5,421 nt of DNA from Acidobacteriota bacterium. Its GTDB lineage: Bacteria; Acidobacteriota; Terriglobia; Terriglobales; Acidobacteriaceae. Positions 1 to 5,382 of this stretch are shown one piece after another. The notes beneath the pieces were generated by a model. That model saw nothing but the letters and a program-made list of their open reading frames with translations, searched no databases and was not told the DNA's origin. Position 1 is the stretch's first letter, and the number at the start of each line of letters is the position of its first letter. Made by a program: the position numbers and the translations under genes. The DNA is taken from contig JAKBAG010000203.1 in NCBI GenBank assembly GCA_021809235.1, forward strand, positions 1 to 5,421. Direction: 5' to 3'.

Positions 1-89
1 GCGAGGAATCAGAAGAGTCACGAGAGACCGCATAAACACTGACGAGAAGCGATCTTATCCACAGCGATGTCTGCTATTCATTAGGCATC

Positions 90-527
90 GTGAATCTCTC
101 CTCACAAGAGATGCCGGATCCGCTGCTCGCCGAGATCGTCGCGCAGCTTCAGGCGCAGCTTGCGGAAAGAGAGCAACAGATCGCGACCCGGGATCAGCAG
201 TTGACGCGCAAGGATCAGGCCCTGGCCCTGGCGGAGATAAAGATCAGGGTTTTGGAAGAGCGGCTTCGCCTGGAGCGGATTGCGCGATATGGCAAGCGCA
301 GCGAGACGCTGAGCGATTTGCAACTCCAGCTGCTGGATCTGGAGCCGGGCGTATCGCAGGAGGAAGTCGAAGCCGAGAGTGGACGCGAACCGCTCCAGCC
401 ACAAACGCCGCAAGACAAGCCCGAGGGCAAGCCTCGCCGCAAACATCCCGGCCGGCAGGAACTCCCCAGCCATCTCGAACGTGTCGAAGAGATCGTTGCA
501 TGCAGGCCCGAGTGGTCTGCCCGGTAA
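90..527 (+). pseudogene. IS66-family transposase (TnpC), N-terminal remnant
   Basis: This is the amino-terminal 145 residues of an IS66-type transposase, whose full-length relatives are roughly 500 residues. Residues about 12-63 are a heptad-rich coiled coil (many L, Q, E and R), matching the leucine-zipper N-terminus of the family. RYGKRSETLS (67-75) corresponds to the conserved (K/R)(F/Y)G.RSE.L motif. HPGRQELPSHLERVEEIV (119-136) is the highly conserved entry to the IS66 zinc-finger segment. The frame then leaves the family consensus after Ala-Cys (137-138) and stops. The zinc finger, the DDE catalytic domain and the C-terminus are absent, so the product cannot be an active transposase. 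The start is uncertain: GTG at 90 has no clear ribosome site, and ATG at 111 (MPDPLL) is an alternative. No partner tnpA or tnpB is recognisable in the 89 bases upstream. Family assignment is firm; any function for the fragment is unlikely. Confidence 0.8.
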
Positions 528-624
528 TTTGTACCGGTGAGATTGTTAGTGTAGCGCAACGGGAGAGGTGGATATCAGCCCGTCGCAGTAGCAGGCGGTG
601 TGGGAAATGTATGGTCCGCCGCCG
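512..624 (+). pseudogene. Probable frame-shifted continuation of the IS66 remnant (zinc-finger part)
   Basis: From about 512, one frame over from the preceding fragment, the translation reads VCPVICTGEIVSV and later RRCGKCMVRR (about 594-623). These resemble the two cysteine pairs of the IS66 zinc finger (CxxC-G-E ... R.C..C). The first pair has three residues between the cysteines instead of two, and the spacing is otherwise disturbed, so several small indels are implied. Nothing recognisable as IS66 follows after about 624. This is a weak, by-eye alignment. The alternative is that the similarity is accidental and the remnant ends at 527. Confidence 0.35.
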
Positions 625-769
625 GATTGCAAGTCAAATCCGTGTCGTGGGTGGGCTGGTCTGCTCAAATGTATCCGGCCTGTTTGTGGAGTCAAACTCC
701 TGGCCATAATGGAGTCCGCGCGTCGCTGATCTAAAAAGTGGGTCGAACTTGAAGGTTCTCATTCCCACG

Positions 770-775
770 CAGGCT
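770..775. repeat. Direct repeat CAGGCT, proposed insertion core (tnp 3' side)
   Basis: CAGGCT here recurs in the same orientation at 2132-2137. Both copies lie just outside the subterminal inverted repeats, 3 and 4 bases away. In IS110-family elements both junctions share a short core. This hexamer is the best candidate, although the true core may be only two of its bases. Confidence 0.5.
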
Positions 776-778
776 TGA

Positions 779-789
779 GCAACGCCGGT
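779..789. repeat. Subterminal inverted repeat, tnp 3' side
   Basis: GCAACGCCGGT matches the reverse complement of 2117-2127 (GCCAAGCTGGT) at 8 of 11 positions. The two copies sit almost equally far from the CAGGCT repeats. Subterminal rather than terminal repeats are characteristic of the IS1111 group. Confidence 0.45.
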
Positions 790-860
790 TGTGACCGTTC
801 ACTCACGCATGATTTGTCTCGCAAACCTGGAAAATACTGTTGATCGTCGTAGCTGCAGGG

Positions 861-959
861 TTGGAAATGTGGGAATCCGCGTTCTTTGCGGATTTCCAAA
901 CGAGGTGGGAAAGTCAGTCCTTTTGACTTTTCCACGGAGTGGCAGTTCCAAGCCTCGTT
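861..959 (-). ncRNA. Candidate IS1111 guide RNA (seekRNA/bridge RNA)
   Basis: The segment directly downstream of the transposase stop folds strongly, in the place where IS1111-group elements encode their guide RNA. Read on the minus strand: AACGAG (959-954) pairs with CTCGTT (904-899). An 18-nt bulge follows (953-936). Then comes a 12-bp stem (935-924 with 916-905) with a 7-nt loop and one A-C mispair. A second hairpin follows: 8 bp (899-892 with 868-861) and an inner CCGC/GCGG stem (891-888 with 880-877) with a 7-nt loop. An 8-nt bulge (876-869) lies on its 3' side, and that bulge is exactly complementary to flanking DNA at 761-768. The 18-nt bulge region includes pieces matching the element's own ends. 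RNA boundaries and promoter are not visible. The main caution is that the 12-bp stem would carry a G-U instead of A-C if transcribed from the plus strand. Confidence 0.6.
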
Positions 960-960
960 G

Positions 961-1989
961 TCAGGCAGCCACCATGGCTGGTGCACAGTAGGTCGTTCCC
1001 TTGTTCAAGATTGCCCAAGCTGTTCGAGCCATCTTGTTCGCCAAAGCGACGACGACAACATTGCGATGTGTCCGATTAGATAGATCAGTGAGCCATAATC
1101 CAAGCGCAGTGCGGTTTCGACCGATTTGCGCCACTACGGATCGCGCTCCATGCAGGAGCATGCGTCGCAGGTATTCGTTGCCGCGTTTGCTGATGCCCAG
1201 CAGCCGGGTCTTGCCGCCAGTAGAGTGTTGGCGTGGAACCAGTCCCAGCCAGGCAGAGAGATCCCGGCCTTTGTGAAAGGTAATGCCATTACCGATGGCC
1301 GCAACCAGCGCAGTCGAGACAAGCGGGCCGAATCCTGGAATCTCCATCAGGCGGCGGCATGCATCGTCTTGCTTCGCGATCTGTTGCAGTTCTGCGTTGG
1401 CTGCCTCGATCCGCGTCTCCAACTGGTCCCACTCGTGCTTCAGTTCAACGATCAATAAACGCAGCCTTCCCGACAAGGGCATGTCGGCATCTTCCAGCAT
1501 CCCTTGCAGCTGCGTCGCCAGGTGAGAAGGTCCTTTGCGTATCGTGATTCCTCTCTCCATAAGAAAACCGCGGATCTGGTTCATCACCGCGGTCCGCCTG
1601 GCGACCCAGCGATCACGCACGCGGTGCAGCGCCTGCAAGTCCAACTGATCATCCGTCTTGATCGGAACGAAGCGCATGGTAGGTCGCTGAACGGCCTCGG
1701 CGATAGCCTCTGCATCCAGGTAATCGTTCTTGTTAGATTTCCGAAAGGGCTTCACAAACTGCGCGGGCATGAGCTTGGCATCGTGCCCCTGTGCTCGAAG
1801 GGCACGACCCAGAAAGTGTGCTCCACCGCAGGCCTCCATGCCGATGAGGATCTTCTGTTTGTTCGAGGTGAACTGTAGTAATTGCCTGCGAGAGAGCTTT
1901 CTTCGCAACACTATCTCACCCCGGGCGTTGAGTCCAATGATGTGAAAGCTGGTCTTGCTCAGATCGATGCCAATCGTGGAAATCTCCAT
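961..1989 (-). CDS. IS110-family (IS1111-group) transposase, DEDD type
   Basis: This 342-residue protein is a full-length transposase that acts as a guide-RNA-directed DNA recombinase. The N-terminal RuvC-like DEDD domain shows D9 (IGIDLSKTSFHI), E52 (IGMEACGGAHFL) and D89/D92 (KSNKNDYLDAEAIAEA). The run QRPTMRFVPIKT (101-112) is typical of the IS1111 group. The middle (about 125-205) is helical and charged. The C-terminal Transposase_20 domain has a helix-hairpin-helix-like IPGFGPLVSTALVAAIG (217-233), then LGLVPRQHSTGGKTRLLGISKRG (248-270). Ser256 there is the likely nucleophile that works with the DEDD site. The open frame extends far upstream, but ATG at 1989 is preferred because AGGAGG lies 6 nt before it and the family N-terminus begins there. 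No frameshift or missing catalytic residue is seen, so it looks intact. The stop is followed at once by the folded candidate guide RNA. Confidence 0.93.
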   Translation of the reverse strand: MEISTIGIDLSKTSFHIIGLNARGEIVLRRKLSRRQLLQFTSNKQKILIGMEACGGAHFLGRALRAQGHDAKLMPAQFVKPFRKSNKNDYLDAEAIAEAVQRPTMRFVPIKTDDQLDLQALHRVRDRWVARRTAVMNQIRGFLMERGITIRKGPSHLATQLQGMLEDADMPLSGRLRLLIVELKHEWDQLETRIEAANAELQQIAKQDDACRRLMEIPGFGPLVSTALVAAIGNGITFHKGRDLSAWLGLVPRQHSTGGKTRLLGISKRGNEYLRRMLLHGARSVVAQIGRNRTALGLWLTDLSNRTHRNVVVVALANKMARTAWAILNKGTTYCAPAMVAA

Positions 1990-1995
1990 GTTGAA

Positions 1996-2001
1996 CCTCC
2001 T
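1996..2001 (-). promoter_or_regulatory. Ribosome binding site of the transposase
   Basis: Reads AGGAGG on the minus strand, a perfect Shine-Dalgarno core with a 6-nt spacer to the ATG at 1989. It fixes the start and rules out the long upstream extension of the frame into the hydrolase gene. Confidence 0.8.
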
Positions 2002-2116
2002 ACCAACCAAGATAGCCCGGAGCCTTGAACAGGCGGCGGACCATTCCAGTAGTGGAAAGCCTTGTTTGCTTTCTGACCAGACGAACATTTCCCTGCGGCT
2101 GCCGGAATCTGTGTGC

Positions 2117-2127
2117 ACCAGCTTGGC
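2117..2127. repeat. Subterminal inverted repeat, tnp 5' side
   Basis: ACCAGCTTGGC is the partner of 779-789 in inverted orientation (8 of 11). It ends 4 bases before the proposed core repeat and overlaps the outward -35-like hexamer TTGGCA (2123-2128). Confidence 0.45.
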
Positions 2128-2152
2128 AGAACAGGCTCGGTTCCGATATTCT
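2123..2152 (+). promoter_or_regulatory. Candidate hybrid promoter: IS-borne -35 and flanking -10, reading into the hydrolase
   Basis: TTGGCA (2123-2128, 5 of 6 to TTGACA) lies inside the element's outer end. TATTCT (2147-2152, 4 of 6 to TATAAT) lies in the flanking DNA, with an 18-bp spacer spanning the junction. Transcription would begin near 2158-2160, leaving a leader of about 20 nt with the ribosome site inside it. In the rebuilt uninterrupted site, the place of the -35 is taken by TTCCCA (762-767) at 17 bp. Sigma factor use in this host is unknown. Confidence 0.4.
2132..2137. repeat. Direct repeat CAGGCT, proposed insertion core (tnp 5' side)
   Basis: Second copy of the hexamer. Joining bases up to 769 with those from 2132 rebuilds a continuous candidate target with a single CAGGCT, placed 41 bp before the hydrolase start. 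Confidence 0.5.
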
Positions 2153-2163
2153 GAGTGGCCTAT

Positions 2164-2168
2164 GAGGA
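2164..2168 (+). promoter_or_regulatory. Ribosome binding site of the GH9 gene
   Basis: GAGGA lies 10 nt before ATG at 2179 and 13 nt before the second ATG at 2182. It favours these starts over the in-frame GTG at 2155, which lies upstream of this site, has no such site of its own, and would put a hydrophilic extension before the signal peptide. Confidence 0.55.
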
Positions 2169-2178
2169 CAGTACTTCC

Positions 2179-4890
2179 ATGATGAATCGATTTTCTTCTG
2201 TAATTTTTTGTATTGCCGGTCTGCTTGCATCGGCTTCCGGAACCGTGGCATTCGGTGCGCAGTTCCAGATGCAGGTGGTCAAGAACGACTATCTGGCGAC
2301 GCAGGGTTTTGACGTCATGCTGTATGACAGCACCTATAACCCTGTGTTTGTGGATCAGAAGAACGCAGCAATGGAGATGATCCTGCATGATCAGCGCATT
2401 GCTACCAATGGTGATGTCCGGCTGATGCCGACGCCGGAGCAGTGGGATCTGGTGGCGACGCTCAAGGGCAGGCATGCCGACGCAGCACATCACCGTCTTT
2501 CGGCCGATCTAGCCTTCCCTACCTTTGGCCTCAGTTACACGGTGGACGTGACGGCAGAACCTGGCGGTGTGCGCGTAAGCGTGAATCTGGACAAGCCACT
2601 GGCCGATAAACTGGTGGGTCGGGCTGGATTCAATTTGGAGTTTCTACCCTCTCTCTACATGGGCAAGGCCTATCTGGTGGATGGCAGCAAGGCAGGCATC
2701 TTTCCGCGCACTCCAAACGATCCGATGATCCGGGTGCTGCCACTGGCCGATGAGCCGAAGAAGGCCTACTACCTGGAGGATTGGGACAAGGCGAAGGGAT
2801 ATACGCAACCGCTGCCCTTTGCCCAGGGACGCACGATCACACTGGGCGTGGACGATCCACTGGCACGCGTGCGGGTAAGTTCCGAGACCGCCGACCTGTT
2901 GCTTTTTGATGGGCGTGATCGGGCGCAGAACGGATGGTTCGTGCTGCGCTCGCTGATTCCTGCAGGCAAGACCAAGGATGCGATTGTCTGGCACATACGG
3001 CCAGATGTAATTCCCAACTGGACGCGTCCGCCGATGATTGCCCACAGTCAGGTGGGCTATGCGCCGGAGTTCTCCAAGGTGGCCGTTATCGAGATGGACC
3101 CGAAGTACACAGGGCCAAAGACGGCCAGCGTTCTGCGACTCACAGAGGATGGAACGTATAAGCAGGTGTTTTCTGGCCCAATTACACCGGCACAGCCCTG
3201 GCTGCGGTATGTGTATTCGAAGTTCGATTTCTCCCCGGTACGCCAGCCTGGACTCTATGAGATTGCCTACGGAAACCAGCGAACGGCACCGTTTCCGATT
3301 TCCGCAAATGCCTATGCACACATATGGCAGGATAGCCTGGATCATCACTTGGCCGAACAGATGGATCATGTCTCGGTCCGCGAAGGCTACCGCATGTGGC
3401 ACGGCGCTTCTCATCTGGATGATGGAATTATGGCTCCGGTGGTCGGAGAGCAGTTCGACAACTGGTATCAGGCAACTGCCACCGATGGAAAGTACAAGGG
3501 CGGAGATCATATACCGGGGATGAACGTGGGGGGATGGTACGATGCCGGTGACTTTGACCTGGAGGAACCGGCGCAGCTGAGCGTAATCCAGAGCCTGGCG
3601 CTGGCGTATCGTGAGTTCCACCTGAACTACGATGAGCTGACGGTCAATGAAGCAGCGCGATCGGTGGAGATGCACCGTCCGGATGGAGTGCCGGATACAG
3701 TGGAGCAGGTGCAGCATGGAGCAATGCTGATCCTGGCTCAGTTCCACAATATTGGCCACGCGATCCGCGGAACCCATGAGCCGGATTTGCGGCAGTACAC
3801 GCAGGTAGGTGATGGGGCCTCGAAGACCGATGGACGAATCTATGATCCAAAGCTGGGGCCGAATGAGGTGAAGGGCAACTACTCTGGAAAACCCGATGAC
3901 CGCTGGATCTTCACAACGAACAATCCATTTTTCCAGTGGAATGCGATTGCGGCACTGGCGGCAGCAGCCGACGTGCTGAAGGGCTGGAATGATCCGATGG
4001 CCAAGGATTGCCTGCAAACCGCGATCAATGCCTGGAATGAGCAGATGGCACATCCGATGAGCGATGCCATGCCAGGCATGGGCGGAGATGGTGGCGGTGT
4101 GCTCGCGGCATCGCAGGGCTCGGTCAGCGGCACACATGCCAATCACAAGTCCACAGCTCCATCCGGAACGACGATTCCCGGCTCACTGACGCCAGCACCA
4201 CGTCGCAGGGGTCCGGCAGGATTTGATCCTCGCGCCTTTGCAGCCGGGCTGGAGTGGAATGCCGCTCTAGAGTTGACTATTGCCACGCATGGTGCCGAGC
4301 CGTATCGCTCCAAGCTTCAGGAGTTGTTTCCGCAGATGATCACTCCTCAGCAGATGGACATGCGCGGCTGGACAGCAGTGCGCGCGCTGCCTTATCTGAA
4401 CGCAAATGCCAAAGAGCAGCTGCACGCGGCAGTGAAGACATACATGGCCAGAGAAACCGCGAAGTTGGATGCCACTCCGTTTGGCGTGCCACCCAGTCTG
4501 GGCGGGTGGGGTGGTTCTGGAGCCGTGGTGGATATGGCGATCCGGATGTACTTCCTGCATCGTACGTTCCCAGATCTGGTGGGTCCGGAGTACACGCTGC
4601 GAGCAGTGAACTACATCCTGGGAACGCATCCGGTTTCCAGCACGTCCTATGTGGCCGGAGTGGGTACCGTCTCTAAAACGCAGACCTACAGCAACAACCG
4701 CGCGGACCACTCGTATATCCCGGGAGCCGTCATTCCAGGCTACGTGATCCTGAAGCCGGATTTTCCGGAGTGCATCGACGACTTCGGATTTCTGTGGTTC
4801 GAGGATGAGGCCGTGGTTGCCGGGTCTGCTAGCTGGGTGGTGGCAGGCAACGCAGCCGAGGCTATCGAGCAGGAACATCACTCGATGTAA
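2179..4890 (+). CDS. Secreted family 9 glycoside hydrolase (endoglucanase/cellulase-like)
   Basis: This 903-residue protein is a predicted exported beta-glucan hydrolase of the inverting GH9 family. Residues 1 to about 27 form a signal peptide (Arg4, hydrophobic core, Ala-rich end; possible cleavage after Ala19, Ala24 or Ala27). Residues about 28-283 form an extra beta-rich module that I do not recognise. PPMIAHSQVGYAP (284-296) opens a CelD_N-type Ig-like domain reaching about 375, followed by the (alpha/alpha)6 catalytic domain (about 379-895). VGGWYDAGDFD carries the conserved aspartates D455 and D458 (the latter the likely catalytic base). FLWFEDEAVVAGSASW carries the likely acid E877. 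Residues about 628-685 are an unusual Gly/Ser/Thr/Pro-rich insertion within the catalytic domain. The usual PHHR-like substrate loop seems replaced by NNRADHSYIPGA (839-850). Cellulose or a related beta-glucan is the likely substrate, but this is not proven. The gene stands alone, with an IS element immediately upstream. Confidence 0.9.
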   Translation: MMNRFSSVIFCIAGLLASASGTVAFGAQFQMQVVKNDYLATQGFDVMLYDSTYNPVFVDQKNAAMEMILHDQRIATNGDVRLMPTPEQWDLVATLKGRHADAAHHRLSADLAFPTFGLSYTVDVTAEPGGVRVSVNLDKPLADKLVGRAGFNLEFLPSLYMGKAYLVDGSKAGIFPRTPNDPMIRVLPLADEPKKAYYLEDWDKAKGYTQPLPFAQGRTITLGVDDPLARVRVSSETADLLLFDGRDRAQNGWFVLRSLIPAGKTKDAIVWHIRPDVIPNWTRPPMIAHSQVGYAPEFSKVAVIEMDPKYTGPKTASVLRLTEDGTYKQVFSGPITPAQPWLRYVYSKFDFSPVRQPGLYEIAYGNQRTAPFPISANAYAHIWQDSLDHHLAEQMDHVSVREGYRMWHGASHLDDGIMAPVVGEQFDNWYQATATDGKYKGGDHIPGMNVGGWYDAGDFDLEEPAQLSVIQSLALAYREFHLNYDELTVNEAARSVEMHRPDGVPDTVEQVQHGAMLILAQFHNIGHAIRGTHEPDLRQYTQVGDGASKTDGRIYDPKLGPNEVKGNYSGKPDDRWIFTTNNPFFQWNAIAALAAAADVLKGWNDPMAKDCLQTAINAWNEQMAHPMSDAMPGMGGDGGGVLAASQGSVSGTHANHKSTAPSGTTIPGSLTPAPRRRGPAGFDPRAFAAGLEWNAALELTIATHGAEPYRSKLQELFPQMITPQQMDMRGWTAVRALPYLNANAKEQLHAAVKTYMARETAKLDATPFGVPPSLGGWGGSGAVVDMAIRMYFLHRTFPDLVGPEYTLRAVNYILGTHPVSSTSYVAGVGTVSKTQTYSNNRADHSYIPGAVIPGYVILKPDFPECIDDFGFLWFEDEAVVAGSASWVVAGNAAEAIEQEHHSM

Positions 4891-4919
4891 TGCTTCGCCG
4901 TTTGTCGATCAGTTTAAGT

Positions 4920-5037
4920 ACGGATGCGCTTACTATGCGAAGAGACTGCGTATCCGTGTGAGTCGATGGACCGCTTGCGTCCAATCCCGATAGTCGAGAT
5001 TGGATGCAAGCCGAAACGTAGAATTTGCATACGGATA
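4920..5037 (+). ncRNA. Candidate structured RNA element in the hydrolase 3' region
   Basis: Hairpin 1 pairs 4920-4929 with 4948-4957 (10 bp, one G-U, 18-nt loop). Hairpin 2 pairs 4973-4986 with 4998-5011 (14 bp, one G-U, 11-nt loop). An alternative stem pairs 4951-4960 with 5028-5037 (10 bp, one G-U). It encloses hairpin 2 and excludes hairpin 1. All three mispairs are G-U only if the plus strand is transcribed, which argues for an RNA co-directional with the hydrolase. No match to a known RNA family is recognised. It could be a 3' untranslated structure, a regulatory switch, or fortuitous DNA repeats. Confidence 0.4.
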
Positions 5038-5063
5038 TTCAACACTGACTACCAATTCCCTGC

Positions 5064-5083
5064 TTCCGTCTTACAGCACGGAA
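5064..5083 (+). repeat. Small hairpin
   Basis: TTCCGT (5064-5069) pairs with ACGGAA (5078-5083) across an 8-nt loop. It is perfect but short, and is part of the series of stem-loops between the hydrolase and the terminator. Confidence 0.4.
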
Positions 5084-5095
5084 CCACGAACGCAT

Positions 5096-5142
5096 GTCGT
5101 CAGACACGACTGCATTTTCAATGCTGGTCAACGTTGAATGCA
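5096..5142 (+). repeat. Two adjacent hairpins with a palindrome
   Basis: GTCGT (5096-5100) pairs with ACGAC (5106-5110) over a 5-nt loop. Directly after it, TGCATT (5111-5116) pairs with AATGCA (5137-5142), and CAA (5119-5121) with TTG (5134-5136) beyond a 2-nt bulge. The perfect palindrome TCAACGTTGA (5128-5137) overlaps the second stem and could instead be a protein-binding site. Confidence 0.35.
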
Positions 5143-5249
5143 ACCCGATAGGCTTGCGGTATGCGTTGCAGCATCGCCTGTTGCGTGCGTTCTTCACGAT
5201 TGTCAAATTGAGGAGGTGGTTCCGGAAATGGAGACAGAAGGTCAGATAG

Positions 5250-5289
5250 CAGCGCCGCTCCTATGGGGAGCGGCGCTGTGTTTGTATTG
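5250..5289 (+). terminator. Intrinsic (Rho-independent) terminator
   Basis: A 12-bp perfect GC-rich stem, CAGCGCCGCTCC (5250-5261) with GGAGCGGCGCTG (5267-5278), has a 5-nt loop and is followed by TGTTTGTATT (5279-5288). The T-rich side is on the plus strand only, so it stops rightward transcription. The only convincing gene to its left is the hydrolase, whose stop is 360 bases away. The transcript would therefore carry a long structured 3' region, unless a separate small RNA ends here. Confidence 0.7.
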
Positions 5290-5382
5290 GAAATCAGTGA
5301 GTGACTGCTGCGGATGCGTAAGCGTCCAACCTTTCCCACTTGACGGCAGATTGGTGGTTGGGGTGGGGCTTATTCGGCTTGT

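Larger units (their letters stand above)
770..2137 (-). mobile_element. IS110-family (IS1111-group) insertion sequence, apparently complete
   Basis: The element is defined by a complete DEDD transposase gene, a folded non-coding tail downstream of it, imperfect subterminal inverted repeats (779-789 and 2117-2127), and a 6-bp direct repeat CAGGCT at each proposed end (770-775 and 2132-2137). The repeats are 1362 bp apart, a normal length for the group. Known for this family: it moves through a circular intermediate, makes no ordinary target duplication, and uses a guide RNA that the IS1111 group encodes after the transposase gene. The end positions are inferred and could slide within the 6-bp repeat. 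The element reads opposite to the glycoside hydrolase, and its upstream end lies 41 bp before the hydrolase ATG. Confidence 0.75.

Noticed and set aside
1..89. Possible end of an IS66 tnpB gene before the tnpC remnant
   Set aside because: The open frames reaching the left edge are only about ten to a few dozen codons and match nothing I can name.
688..716. GGAGT/ACTCC hairpin and a repeated GGAGTC
   Set aside because: The stem is only 5 bp with a 3-nt loop and lies in unassigned spacer; it is not distinguishable from chance.
871..897. Ten-base stem 871-880/888-897 as a plus-strand terminator of something left of the IS
   Set aside because: No T-tract follows and no gene ends nearby. An alternative fold of the same bases fits the guide-RNA model better, although both folds are possible.
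2044..2073. Small hairpins in the transposase leader (TTCCA/TGGAA and GAAAGC/GCTTTC)
   Set aside because: They are short and overlapping. The guide RNA of this group is expected after the transposase gene, where a much stronger fold exists, so these were not called as an RNA gene.
2155..2178. GTG start of the hydrolase, 8 codons earlier
   Set aside because: It would place the ribosome-site sequence inside the coding region and add a hydrophilic, acidic stretch before the signal peptide.
1990..2493. Open extension of the transposase frame, 168 codons upstream on the minus strand
   Set aside because: It overlaps the hydrolase gene and its leader, and resembles no transposase. The ATG at 1989 has a perfect ribosome site and begins the conserved domain.
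2644..4146. 500-codon open frame on the minus strand inside the hydrolase gene
   Set aside because: It is a shadow of the GH9 coding frame with no recognisable motif. The plus-strand frame has clear GH9 catalytic motifs and a signal peptide.
5118..5339. 73-codon frame on the minus strand
   Set aside because: It begins at a GTG without a clear ribosome site, crosses the terminator hairpin, overlaps another frame, and shows no recognisable family.
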